Shown: piece by piece, positions 1-8,798 of the stretch
How the letters are laid out: every line of letters begins with the position of its first letter
Numbering within the stretch: the first letter of the stretch is position 1
NCBI GenBank assembly: GCA_905215555.1
Contig: CAJMQU010000008.1
Location: 1 to 64,000 of the forward strand
Source: an uncultured bacterium
Lineage (GTDB): Bacteria > Bacteroidota > Bacteroidia > Bacteroidales > Bacteroidaceae
Reading direction: 5' to 3'
Length of the DNA stretch: 64,000 nt
Position numbers and translations under genes: made by a program
The notes under the pieces: model-generated
What the model saw: only the letters and a program-made list of their open reading frames with translations
The model's database searches: none
Told to the model about the DNA's origin: nothing

Positions 1-83
1 TTTTCTGTTTTTAATCATGATCTTATTGTTATTAATCGGTTATTTACTGATATTTTGCGAGTTATTCATATTGTTGAAAGAGT

Positions 84-125
84 ATCTCAATTCTCCTCCT
101 CCAACTGGAGGAGGGGAATTGAGAT
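84..125 (-). terminator. Hairpin after pilus locus
   Basis: A 19-bp stem (84-102 with 107-125, one G-T wobble) closes on a 4-nt loop. It starts 39 nt past the stop of the fimbrillin-like gene and is the likely end of the pilus transcript. There is no strong T-run on the minus strand, so it may stop transcription weakly or protect the 3' end. Confidence 0.6.
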
Positions 126-163
126 AGTCCATACAGACAACTCACGGGATTTATATTACTGAA

Positions 164-2368
164 TTAAGGAACGACGGCAGGTGCGGCAGGGCTTACCAGT
201 ACTGTCACGTCTTCCATGCCCGAGATATTGTTTTTCAGCACAATCGGTGCGGCGGTGAAGTCGGTGACGGAATCTTTCACGGTCAGGGTGAATACCTGGC
301 TGCCGGTGGCATCCGTCGGCTGGGTTCTTGCAAAGGGAGTGGTCTCTGCAACAGTGAACCAGGACGACAATGTGCTCGCCGTCACACCCTGCGGGGAAGT
401 CACCTTCACTTCAACGGTGGCTGCGGCGGTGCGGGGCACATCGGTAATCTTATTGTCGGCGTAGGCGGCTCCGCCCGTAGTGCCCGTCAGCTCAATCGTC
501 GTAATGGCAGGGTCAAGCAGTTCCACCGTCAGTTCTAGTTTCTTGGTGTCGTCACCCAGACTGATGATTTCGAACTTGCTGTTCGCGTCACTGGTTGCCG
601 TCACATCCTTCAGTGTGAGCGTATAATACTCCTCTACCGGAGTGGCAACGGATACATCCGTGTCGGGTGTGCCCGTGGTGCTTGGGGTAGGACCTGTGGC
701 AGCTTTCGATACCTCCAGCCAGGGAAGCGTGTTAGGCAACACCAACTTCGTGCCGAAGGGACAGCTTGCTCCGAGCGTGATGCGGCTCTTACTGGTCTTA
801 TACATCGTGAGCTTGTTGTTTGCCTTATCGTACAGGTTGAAGTTCCCCGTAGCCGCATCCGGTGTAGCGAAATCCAGTACCGGGGCTGTGGCGGGCGGTA
901 CGATGGTCAGCGTAGTATACACCGACTCATCCTGCGAAGCTGATTCATTGGCAAGTGTCAATGTAACAGGAACATACGGTGCATCAGCAGTCAGTGTGTA
1001 TTTGAAGGTCATGGTGGTGGTAATCACTCCGTCCACCACTTCCGACTGGTAACTGGCAACGTCATGTGTCAACCAGTCGATGTCCCATCCGGTTGTGGTG
1101 CTGAACTTCGGCTGTACCTTGCCGCTGGCCGTGGCGGTCAGTGTGATAGTTTTCTCCGTACCGTCGGCCGTCACGCTGATTTCCTTGGTGGTGACGGGCG
1201 TTTCGGTTCCTTCCACATTCAGTGCAGTCACCACGGGTGCTGCGTTATCGGGTTTGATGATAACTCCGCCGCCACTGGTCCAGTCCACGATTTCGAAGAA
1301 AGCGGTGATGGTGGCTTCCATCACTTCCTTGATGTGCAGGGTGTAGCGGGTGTTGGCTACTACGTCCATGAACGTGGGATCACCGCCGCCTTCGGGAACC
1401 CGTTGTATATCAAGATGGTACTCCACCGGAACGGGGTCTTTCTGCATCGGGTTCTGGTATTTGCCCTTGATGATGAGGAACGCCTTGTCCGTATCTTTGA
1501 GCGGATAAGTATAAAGGGCGCTTTCCGTCACTCCCTGGTTGGCTTTGGGCAGCATGAGGTAACTGCCTTCGGCGGTGGGGTACTGGATGAGGCTGGCGGT
1601 ACGTCCGGCAGGATCAAGTTCCGCCAGCGTGCCCGGCATCACGGTGGATTGGTTTCGTCCGTTGCCCAGCGATACGCTTTCGATAATCAGTCCCGTCTTG
1701 GCGGATTCGTTGTCGATGTCGAAGCGGCTCACGCGGCGTTTCAGTTCGATGTTCACTGTGGCGATGTTGCCCAGTATCTTTGTTGTACCGCTTCCGGTCA
1801 TCACCAGCGGGGTGCCCAGTGCGGTGCCTGTCGGGAGTAGTTTGGCGGTGAAGTACTTTTCGAAATCTGTAGCTTTCGTACCTTCGGTCTCGATGGCTCC
1901 GGTGGCGGCGTTGGTGGTCACTGCCGTCAGGGGATTGATTGCGGTTCCGTCAGCCTGGTAGAGCGTGGTGCTGTTTGCCACGCAATACAGTTTCAGGTTG
2001 GGGATGCCTTTCAGTTCCGTAGGGAAGATGGATGCTTTCCGGTCGGTTCCGGCACCGCTCAGTTTGAAGGTTTTGGCTGCGGTGTTGTCTTCCGCGGCGG
2101 CTTTCCACGTTTCCAGATACTGGTAGTCTCCGCCGTCGGCGGTGGCGGCAAACACATAGATGTCCAGATTGTCAATCTGGTTTTCACTCTCGGAGGCGAT
2201 GGCGCGGGTGTATTCCTGCGACTCTCCTCCGCCACTGAATACGAGACGGATTTCTTTGCCTTGCGCTCCGTCTGTGGGAGCGTCGTCAATACCCAACTCG
2301 TTCTGGCTGCATCCTGCAAGCAGGGCCAGCAGGGCGGGCATCCAAAGCATGTTACTTTTTTTCATCAT
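164..2368 (-). CDS. Fimbrillin-like (FimA/Mfa type) lipoprotein
   Basis: A 734-residue secreted lipoprotein, probably a pilus structural or tip subunit. The N-terminus is a lipoprotein signal ending in LLAGC, with the lipidated Cys near residue 20. The following block (ENQIDNLDIYVFAA) is the signature of Bacteroidetes FimA/Mfa-family pilins, which are exported as lipoproteins and trimmed before strand-exchange assembly. Residues from about 370 onward look like repeated Ig/BACON-type beta domains rich in Thr and Val. It is the last gene of the pilus locus, 176 nt after the DUF4469-type gene, with a tandem repeat between them. It is much longer than classical FimA (about 350 aa), so a tip adhesin is as likely as a shaft pilin. 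Confidence 0.75.
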   Translation of the reverse strand: MMKKSNMLWMPALLALLAGCSQNELGIDDAPTDGAQGKEIRLVFSGGGESQEYTRAIASESENQIDNLDIYVFAATADGGDYQYLETWKAAAEDNTAAKTFKLSGAGTDRKASIFPTELKGIPNLKLYCVANSTTLYQADGTAINPLTAVTTNAATGAIETEGTKATDFEKYFTAKLLPTGTALGTPLVMTGSGTTKILGNIATVNIELKRRVSRFDIDNESAKTGLIIESVSLGNGRNQSTVMPGTLAELDPAGRTASLIQYPTAEGSYLMLPKANQGVTESALYTYPLKDTDKAFLIIKGKYQNPMQKDPVPVEYHLDIQRVPEGGGDPTFMDVVANTRYTLHIKEVMEATITAFFEIVDWTSGGGVIIKPDNAAPVVTALNVEGTETPVTTKEISVTADGTEKTITLTATASGKVQPKFSTTTGWDIDWLTHDVASYQSEVVDGVITTTMTFKYTLTADAPYVPVTLTLANESASQDESVYTTLTIVPPATAPVLDFATPDAATGNFNLYDKANNKLTMYKTSKSRITLGASCPFGTKLVLPNTLPWLEVSKAATGPTPSTTGTPDTDVSVATPVEEYYTLTLKDVTATSDANSKFEIISLGDDTKKLELTVELLDPAITTIELTGTTGGAAYADNKITDVPRTAAATVEVKVTSPQGVTASTLSSWFTVAETTPFARTQPTDATGSQVFTLTVKDSVTDFTAAPIVLKNNISGMEDVTVLVSPAAPAVVP

Positions 2369-2426
2369 TTGTCTATACTTTTATTTGAAAGTTAATAATC
2401 TTATTATAAGGCTTTTATCGGCCCGT

Positions 2427-2518
2427 ACTGTTACAGCACCCGTAAACGGTCAGTTATGCCGGTCGTAATAGTACTGTTACGCCGCCCGCAAGTGGCCGGT
2501 TACGGCACTCGTAACAGT
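2427..2518. repeat. Two tandem 46-bp palindromic repeats
   Basis: Two units of exactly 46 bp (2427-2472 and 2473-2518) stand head to tail. Each begins with ACTGTTAC and ends with its inverse (GTAACAGT in unit 2, GTAATAGT in unit 1). The interiors are diverged but alignable without gaps. They fill most of the 176-bp gap between two co-directional genes and could form paired hairpins in the mRNA or be a protein-binding array. Confidence 0.8.
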
Positions 2519-2544
2519 ATGGCTGCCGGTTGCTGTTGCTTATT

Positions 2545-3339
2545 TTATCCCAACGGGTTTTCCTCTATGCTGCCTTCTCCGCCGCTGCTGCTGCCTCCTC
2601 CTGAGGGAGCCGTACCGATATAAATGGTCTTCGTCACACTGCGCGGAACTTTCAGCAGCGTCTTACTGTTGCCGCTGAACTGTGTGGTTACTTGCAGTTC
2701 ATACGTGCCGTCAGCCAACTCGGCGGGGATAATGAATGTCAGTTTCGAAGGGTCGTTCGTTACCCAGAGGTCTTCGGTCACTTTGGTTTCCTTGTCCTTG
2801 CTGCTCGTCAGGGTGATACCCACCTTTGGGTCAGTCCCCGCTATTTTCAGCCTGCCGCCCGTAAGTGTGAAAGCACGTCCTGCGGTGGCTGAGGCGTCGA
2901 GTGCACGGGTGGAAGCATCCTGCACGCCGCCGATGTACATGGCACTACCTTTTTCGCCGATAATCCCCACGGTGGTTTGCTTGATGGCTTCCCGCAGGTC
3001 GGCGCCTACGTTGAAGTTCACCACGATGGAGTTCTTTGCCGGATTCCAGGTGGAGTTCTCTATGATGCCCCGGAAGCTGACGGAAGCGTAGTATAACCCT
3101 GTGTTCACGCTCACTCCGGTCATCAGCAGCCGCTTGATGACACGCTTCTGCAGGTCGAAGACGTGGCGGATGGTTTCCTCACGCAGACCGGAGTCTTCGG
3201 CTTTCAGTTCGGCAATGATGCGGTTTTCATCCGCGTTGCCGATGGAGACGGGGACGAGGATCATGTCCTCCTTGTTGTCCACGGTCACGGTGTTGTCCGC
3301 CAACTGGCCGTTGATTTGATACTTGATTTCGTTTGCCAT
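2545..3339 (-). CDS. DUF4469-type HU-like protein with ENPLG tail
   Basis: A 264-residue protein without a signal peptide. Residues 1-125 resemble the HU-like N-terminal domain found in Bacteroidetes DUF4469 proteins. Residues 150-240 form an Ig-like beta domain (DUF4469). The end is a Gly/Ser-rich linker followed by IEENPLG. The same kind of tail (GGGGVDENPLG) closes the HU-like protein at 28.0-28.5 kb. A DNA-binding or nucleoid role is the usual family guess, but the Ig domain does not fit a simple histone-like role. It sits between the AAA/PD-(D/E)XK cassette and the terminal fimbrillin-like gene, and may not belong to the pilus operon functionally. Confidence 0.7.
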   Translation of the reverse strand: MANEIKYQINGQLADNTVTVDNKEDMILVPVSIGNADENRIIAELKAEDSGLREETIRHVFDLQKRVIKRLLMTGVSVNTGLYYASVSFRGIIENSTWNPAKNSIVVNFNVGADLREAIKQTTVGIIGEKGSAMYIGGVQDASTRALDASATAGRAFTLTGGRLKIAGTDPKVGITLTSSKDKETKVTEDLWVTNDPSKLTFIIPAELADGTYELQVTTQFSGNSKTLLKVPRSVTKTIYIGTAPSGGGSSSGGEGSIEENPLG

Positions 3340-3450
3340 AATCTCTATGTTTTTATAATTAGTAATGCCGGTAAAACCGTAGTTCTGCCGGGTTGATAAA
3401 TCAGATAATTAGGGCATGGGGAATGAGTTTCTTGGAGAAAAGCTGTTCAG

Positions 3451-3465
3451 CGGATTGGTAATCCG
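3451..3465. repeat. REP-like palindrome CGGATT-N3-AATCCG
   Basis: The sequence reads CGGATTGGTAATCCG, a 6-bp perfect inverted repeat with a 3-nt centre. Three related copies lie at 5303-5325, 5338-5350 and 5386-5400, on the other side of the AAA/PD-(D/E)XK gene. Their confinement to the two flanks suggests a repeat family linked to this gene. Confidence 0.75.
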
Positions 3466-3491
3466 TTGAAACGGGAGGGTATTTCACAAAA

Positions 3492-3546
3492 AAATCATTC
3501 CAACATGTCAAAGTACGAAAGTTCGTTTGACATGTTGGAATGATTT
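3492..3546 (-). terminator. Intrinsic terminator of AAA/PD-(D/E)XK gene
   Basis: A perfect 21-bp inverted repeat (3492-3512 with 3526-3546) around a 13-nt loop lies 35 nt after the stop. On the minus strand it is followed by a run of seven T. The left arm plus loop start (3492-3519) recurs upstream of the gene at 5219-5246 with one mismatch. Confidence 0.85.
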
Positions 3547-3580
3547 AAATATAGGGGGATGCTTAGTTTTTAAGCGACAA

Positions 3581-5134
3581 TTAAGATTCAACTATCCACT
3601 TCTCGATATTCCGGGTTTTCGCGCTGAAGTTTATTCCTATCTTAAGGAGCTTTCGCCCGTCGGCTGCAAAGGGAAGTGCATATTGCTTGTCGTTGATTTG
3701 CTGCAAAGCCTCTTCGGCAGTGCCATCCAGTTTGAATTCCATTATATAAATAAACTTGTCCGTCTTCAACACGAGGTCTACGCGGCCATTGTTCGTTTTA
3801 TACTCTACTTGGGTATAGAAGCCTACCAGCTTGAAGACGATGAAGAGCACATTTTCGTAATGCAGTTCCTGCTCGCGGATTACTTCGTAAGTGGTATCGG
3901 CAAAGAAACTCTGCAAGCGACGGAAGAAGGAGTCGTAATCGCCCGATTCCACTTCACGAACAAACTTCTGAATCTCAAACGGAGTTTCCACCTTACTGAC
4001 GTTGGTATAGAAAGGCACAAGGAAACGGATGAATCCTTCCTCTACTTCCTTGTTGGGGAAACCTAAATGATACGTGCCGAAACGTTCATCATACCCCTTT
4101 ATGGTAAGATATCCGCTCTGATAAATCACCGGAATGGGGTTGGTGGACTCAGAATCTACGCTGTTCAGCACCTGGACGTCAGTTTCTTCGTGCGCCATCC
4201 GTTCCAGGTCATAGTGGTGTTTTTTCAATAACTTCACCAGATAAGTGGGAGTTCCGGTTTCAAACCAGTAACTGTTGAACTCTTTGCGTTTGAAGGCGTT
4301 GAGCAGGCTGAACGGGTTATAAATACCAATAGAATTGTGCGTAAAATGGTAACCGTCATAGTTCTCCTTGAGTTCAGCACAGATTTTATCGTATGTCACT
4401 CCCCGGGCGGCGGCAAATTCATGCAGTTCGACCTCCAGATTCTCGTGAATCTCCCGTTCGCTGATTCCGCAGATCTCAATGTATTCGTTCCACATGGAAA
4501 TGTCATCCAGATTATTCAGGTCGCTGAATACGCTGACTTTGCCGAATTTGGTTACACCTGTCAGCAGAGCGAACTTGATATAACCGTCCTTCGTCTTGAG
4601 CGCTCCATAAAAAGGCTTCAGGGTATCGCGGAATTGCTTTTGCAGTTCTTCGTTCCCGATAGCTTGCAGCATGGGTTTGTCGTACTCGTCCACGAGGATA
4701 ACTACGCGTTGTCCCGTCTGCTCACAAGCTCGCTGAATGATGCCGGCAAAACGCAGGGAGAAGGAAGTTTCAGTCGGGCGGGTGCCATACAGACTTTCCC
4801 AATAGGCCAGATTATCATTCAGGATTTTCTCCAGGCTCTCCAAATTGTCATACTTCTCTATGTTGAGATCCAGGTGCAATATGGGGTGCGTTATCCAATC
4901 CTTTTCCAGCTTTTCCACGGCCAGTCCGTTGAACAGTTCCTTCTTTCCCTGGAAGTAGGCTTCCAACGTGGAGATGAGCAGGCTCTTGCCAAAACGGCGC
5001 GGACGACTCAAAAAATAATAACTGCCAGTCTTCACCATTTTATGCATCAAGGCCGTCTTATCAACGTAGAAATAACCGTCTTGACGAATCTTCTCGAAAT
5101 TCTGGATGCCGATGGGAAAAATCTTATCGCTCAT
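3581..5134 (-). CDS. AAA-ATPase-like / PD-(D/E)XK nuclease protein (DUF1703 type)
   Basis: A 517-residue cytoplasmic protein of the large Bacteroidetes AAA_ATPase_like + PDDEXK_9 family. It starts with the family signature (YFVDKT-like YFYVDKTALM) and a degenerate P-loop (RPRRFGKSLL, about residues 45-54). It carries ILVDEYDKP as the Walker B region. Near the C-terminus are nuclease-like residues (NGRVDLVLKTDKFIYIMEFK, about 440-460: D, then E-x-K). The cellular role of the family is unknown. The gene has its own terminator and is bordered by REP-like palindromes and a 28-bp direct repeat, which suggests an inserted cassette between pilus genes. Confidence 0.85.
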   Translation of the reverse strand: MSDKIFPIGIQNFEKIRQDGYFYVDKTALMHKMVKTGSYYFLSRPRRFGKSLLISTLEAYFQGKKELFNGLAVEKLEKDWITHPILHLDLNIEKYDNLESLEKILNDNLAYWESLYGTRPTETSFSLRFAGIIQRACEQTGQRVVILVDEYDKPMLQAIGNEELQKQFRDTLKPFYGALKTKDGYIKFALLTGVTKFGKVSVFSDLNNLDDISMWNEYIEICGISEREIHENLEVELHEFAAARGVTYDKICAELKENYDGYHFTHNSIGIYNPFSLLNAFKRKEFNSYWFETGTPTYLVKLLKKHHYDLERMAHEETDVQVLNSVDSESTNPIPVIYQSGYLTIKGYDERFGTYHLGFPNKEVEEGFIRFLVPFYTNVSKVETPFEIQKFVREVESGDYDSFFRRLQSFFADTTYEVIREQELHYENVLFIVFKLVGFYTQVEYKTNNGRVDLVLKTDKFIYIMEFKLDGTAEEALQQINDKQYALPFAADGRKLLKIGINFSAKTRNIEKWIVES

Positions 5135-5218
5135 ATTCTTCTACTTTTATACATCAATACACAAAAGTACTGATTTCTGTTTTATTCCCAATCGTAGAAG
5201 AGGTATTTATTTAAAAAG

Positions 5219-5246
5219 AAATCATTCCAACATGTCAAAGAACGAA
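5219..5246. repeat. 28-bp direct repeat of the terminator arm
   Basis: Identical to 3492-3519 at 27 of 28 positions. It lies 85 nt upstream of the AAA/PD-(D/E)XK start codon, so the gene is bracketed by direct copies of its own terminator half. This copy lacks the opposing arm and is unlikely to terminate. Confidence 0.8.
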
Positions 5247-5302
5247 TGTGCTGTTGCCAGCTATGCCCAATGAAGGGATTGTCATTTCAAACGGTATTTG
5301 TT

Positions 5303-5400
5303 CAAGCGGATTTGCAATCCGCTTGTGTTTGGTATTAGGATTTGTAATCCGATAAAAATTAATTTTTTGTTCGGATGTGATGTGTCGGATTATAAATCCG
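5303..5400. repeat. Cluster of three REP-like palindromes
   Basis: Three copies of a GGATT-N3-AATCC palindrome: 5303-5325 (10-bp arms, CAAGCGGATT), 5338-5350 (5-bp arms) and 5386-5400 (6-bp arms, centre ATA). They occupy the non-coding gap between the AAA cassette and the large fimbrillin-like gene. A fourth copy is at 3451-3465. Confidence 0.75.
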
Positions 5401-5420
5401 TAAGGACGGGTATGTCAATT

Positions 5421-8400
5421 TTAGTCATGAACAAGAACATATCGATAAGTAACTGACTTCTCTGGGTATCCATACCTTCCTCTTGTCGATGAATATATGT
5501 CCATTGTTCTGCCATGATTTTGTAGATAATAATCCGTGTTTGAGGAGAAATGACGTCCATTATTTTCACCATCACCAATTTCAAAAACAGCAGTGATATA
5601 CGATGAACTCGTTCCCAAATCACGCACAGTAATATTATTCCAATCATCATAACCACTTTTGCCACCCCAACCCACAAGTTTACGATAATCCTCCATACTG
5701 GCCAGTCGCCACCCATCTCCTGCAGAATTTCCTGCGCTTACTGCAGTATTCCAATTACCGGAATAACTAGGCATTGCATAAAGCCCACCCATTTTATAGG
5801 GAGTTTTACCCTTATATACAGGAATCCTCATATATAAGTCTATCTGGTAATCTGGGAAACGGTAATCTTTAGCGGTAAATTTGTAATAATATAAATTAGT
5901 ACTGCTATTAAGTGTCGTCGAACTATTAAATGAAAGAGTGAATTTATTACTTATACTACCGGTACTTCCTGTCTGACTTCCTGTAGAAATTGTTGTACGA
6001 GTGTTGGCACTACCACCTGTACTTATAGATGAGAAATTAAATCCTACCGGAGATTGGAACGTAAATTCAAACCCTGTTTCTCCATAAGTTCCCCAGTTTG
6101 GATCAACATAAACATCTACATCACCTGTAGTACGACTGTAAGTGATACCGCTTCCATCCCGGTTGCTGGTCACTGTAGGCAACGATGTTTTGAAAGTAAC
6201 CGAGATGGGCTGATTCTTCGTTTCATCCGATAAGTTCCTGACGTAAAGCGTTCCACCATTGACATCGGTTAATGAGAAATTATTATTAGAATTATATTGA
6301 ATTACATAATTCTGTTCCTTTGCGGTAGACTGTGTCAAATTAGCCGTCACATTTGCCGGGAACTGTAACTTACTTCCTCCCAAAGAATATACTTTCAGCG
6401 TAGCCGTAGAATTATAGGATGACTTCAACTGATACAAGTTCAGTGATTTACTGCCTGACACATACGAATTCAGAGACGGGTCCATGCTGTAAGCCGAAAT
6501 CGTAGGTGTCTGGAACTGCCTCGTGACATTCACTGTCATTCCTGTACCTCCGGTAGCATTGGCAAACACGATTTGCGTGTCGTTGAAATTGGCGGCGTTC
6601 TCATTCAGCTTGAAAGTGAAGCTCGTCGTTGTGCTTCCCGGCGTGCCACGCGTGCTTGCCGGTGTAATATTTTGCAGCCACGACGGACATTTACTCACGG
6701 TAGGTTTGCCGTAATTGCTCATCGTGAGGGTGAATTGCCTGTCCTTGATGATGGGTATGGTAAGCGTGGCAGTGGTAGCCGTTATGCCCGAGAGGCTAAT
6801 ACCTGATCCTTGGTTCGTTAGCTGTAAATTACTAATTCGGTTGGGCAATAATTTCACCTTGACACCCCCGATTTTAGTCTCGTCCGAGTTGTTTTTCAGA
6901 GTTACGGAAAGTTCTTTCTCCGTCAGGTCGGTGGCATCCGTACCCGCCCACTGGAAAGTATATTCCTGTGTGGCGTGCGGGCTCGAAGCCGGCGTAACAG
7001 TAATTCCCGAACCGGTGGGAAGCTCCACTTTGCTGCCGCCTATGGAGGTGACGGTTATCTTGCCTGTAGACACCTTGCCACCGGTTGCCTGTACCAGATG
7101 AAGTGTATTTTCCACTGCGTCCCAGTTGTTGACCCCGTCGGGACTCATTGTGCCTCCTGTCGATTCTACGGTAGGTATGCCGTAGGTGGTATCTATCAAT
7201 ATCACTTCTTCGCCACCCCCCGCTTTGTCTATCAGGCGAAGGATGCCGCGGGGATAGCTGTCACCCGTATAATCTTCATTGAAAGACACTTTATACTTCA
7301 CTTGCTGCGTGCCGCCTGCACGCGTAGCGGTGACGGGGATTTCTTCCAGTTTCAGCCACCCGGTCTGCGGGCTGCCGCCGTAGTAGGTCAGTTTCGTTTC
7401 CACCCCGGCATTGGAACCGGTGGTGGCAATACAGCTGCTGCCCTTCTTGAGTGCCAGTGTGACAATACTGGTGTTGACATCATAGGAGGTTTCACCGTCA
7501 GGCAACAGGTCGGACACGATGATGGCGTCCAATCCGTTGTCGGGTTCATAATCATCAATATAATCGCCAGTTTCCCAGTCCACCAGCCGGATGTTGGCTG
7601 TCAGTTCAAAAGGGTCAGCTTCGGTGATTTGTACTGTGTAGCGGTGGTTATGGTTTATCTCGATGCGTGTGCCGTTGCCGTCGCTCACCCGTTCGAAGGG
7701 GATGCGGTAAGAAACCTCTTTCTTCCCGTCTGTCAGATTCACCGCATACAGCCCTTTCAATATCAGGAACCCTTCGTCCATCGCCTTGCACGGGTAGCAG
7801 TAGAAGGCTTTGGTCGTGGTGCCTACGTTGGCGTTCAGCCCGTCGAAGGCGCGGTAAGGGTACGTAATGAGTTGTCCGGGTGCGGCGGGAACATCGCCTA
7901 TGGGGCGGATGGGAAACAGCGTTACCCCCTGTCGTCCGTTACCCATGGCAATGTCGGTAATGGTGAAATGAGATTTTGCGGCATCATTCACCACATCGAA
8001 GCGTGCCACGGCACGGCTGAGCGAGACGTTCAGCCGCACGTATGTCCCCATGCTGTATTCCCGCAAGTCAACCGGCTGGCTGTTGGCACCGGCCATAGGC
8101 AGCGGGGCAAGCAGGATATCCGTATTGAAACCGGTGGGCTCCAATAGCGGGGTATTCAGTTTGATGAAGTCGTTCTCGGTGGGGATGCCGGGCGTCGTTA
8201 CCGCATCGCCCGGCACGCCTGCCTGTTGCGAACTCTGTTGCAACGGGGTATAGCCGGTGTACTCATGTCCTGTCGCATCATTCAATTCCGTCTGGTTGGC
8301 TACACAATAAAACTTGGTGAACAGGCCCTTGCGGGGATAGAACACCACATTCACCCTTCCGGCTGCTTCATCCGATTTCAGGTCGAGCGGGGAAACACCC

Positions 8401-8750
8401 GCGGGCAGCTTCCCGGCCTCCGCACGGTAGGCGAAACGTTCCTGAAATGTGTAAGGCCCTTCTTCCTTATCGCTGCCGAAAGCATAAATATCAAGACTTC
8501 CAATGCGGTTCTCATCGTCTTCGGCTATGCCGTCGCGGGTCATAGGGCGACTCTCCGGTGTGCCTTGTACCAGAATCAGCTTGTTTTGCAGTGAGATTAC
8601 CACCGAACGGCGGTTGGGGTCATTGGCCTGCGGGTTCTCCGGTGTTTCGGGAGTCCCGCCTGTTGTTTCCACCTCCGATGTGCAAGCTACCGCCAAACAG
8701 GGCAGCACCGCCAATGAGAGGCGTAGCAAGAATTTAGCTAATGTTTTCAT
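5421..8750 (-). CDS. Large fimbrillin-like lipoprotein, probable pilus tip adhesin
   Basis: An 1109-residue lipoprotein. The signal ends in LAVACTS, with the lipid Cys near residue 23. The N-terminal third carries the FimA/Mfa-type block (NRIGSLDIYAFGS, later ARFDVVNDAAKS). Residues about 430-930 hold several Ig/BACON-like beta repeats. The last 120 residues (GGLYAMPSYS, GDGWRLASMEDY, and a closing YRYVLVHD) resemble the FISUMP/C-lectin-like domain often found on Bacteroidetes tip proteins. It follows the DUF3868 gene by 48 nt in the pilus operon. Size and the C-terminal domain favour an adhesive tip rather than a stalk subunit. Confidence 0.75.
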   Translation of the reverse strand: MKTLAKFLLRLSLAVLPCLAVACTSEVETTGGTPETPENPQANDPNRRSVVISLQNKLILVQGTPESRPMTRDGIAEDDENRIGSLDIYAFGSDKEEGPYTFQERFAYRAEAGKLPAGVSPLDLKSDEAAGRVNVVFYPRKGLFTKFYCVANQTELNDATGHEYTGYTPLQQSSQQAGVPGDAVTTPGIPTENDFIKLNTPLLEPTGFNTDILLAPLPMAGANSQPVDLREYSMGTYVRLNVSLSRAVARFDVVNDAAKSHFTITDIAMGNGRQGVTLFPIRPIGDVPAAPGQLITYPYRAFDGLNANVGTTTKAFYCYPCKAMDEGFLILKGLYAVNLTDGKKEVSYRIPFERVSDGNGTRIEINHNHRYTVQITEADPFELTANIRLVDWETGDYIDDYEPDNGLDAIIVSDLLPDGETSYDVNTSIVTLALKKGSSCIATTGSNAGVETKLTYYGGSPQTGWLKLEEIPVTATRAGGTQQVKYKVSFNEDYTGDSYPRGILRLIDKAGGGEEVILIDTTYGIPTVESTGGTMSPDGVNNWDAVENTLHLVQATGGKVSTGKITVTSIGGSKVELPTGSGITVTPASSPHATQEYTFQWAGTDATDLTEKELSVTLKNNSDETKIGGVKVKLLPNRISNLQLTNQGSGISLSGITATTATLTIPIIKDRQFTLTMSNYGKPTVSKCPSWLQNITPASTRGTPGSTTTSFTFKLNENAANFNDTQIVFANATGGTGMTVNVTRQFQTPTISAYSMDPSLNSYVSGSKSLNLYQLKSSYNSTATLKVYSLGGSKLQFPANVTANLTQSTAKEQNYVIQYNSNNNFSLTDVNGGTLYVRNLSDETKNQPISVTFKTSLPTVTSNRDGSGITYSRTTGDVDVYVDPNWGTYGETGFEFTFQSPVGFNFSSISTGGSANTRTTISTGSQTGSTGSISNKFTLSFNSSTTLNSSTNLYYYKFTAKDYRFPDYQIDLYMRIPVYKGKTPYKMGGLYAMPSYSGNWNTAVSAGNSAGDGWRLASMEDYRKLVGWGGKSGYDDWNNITVRDLGTSSSYITAVFEIGDGENNGRHFSSNTDYYLQNHGRTMDIYSSTRGRYGYPEKSVTYRYVLVHD

Positions 8751-8798
8751 TTCTTGTAGCGTTTTATGCAGTTATTATTTATTTTCATTACTTATCCT

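Noticed and set aside
1064..1840. Long plus-strand frame opposite the first fimbrillin-like gene
   Set aside because: An antisense shadow caused by codon bias; composition is typical of a mirrored frame and there is no start signal.
6975..8147. A 390-codon plus-strand frame opposite the large fimbrillin-like gene
   Set aside because: Antisense of a well-supported lipoprotein gene.
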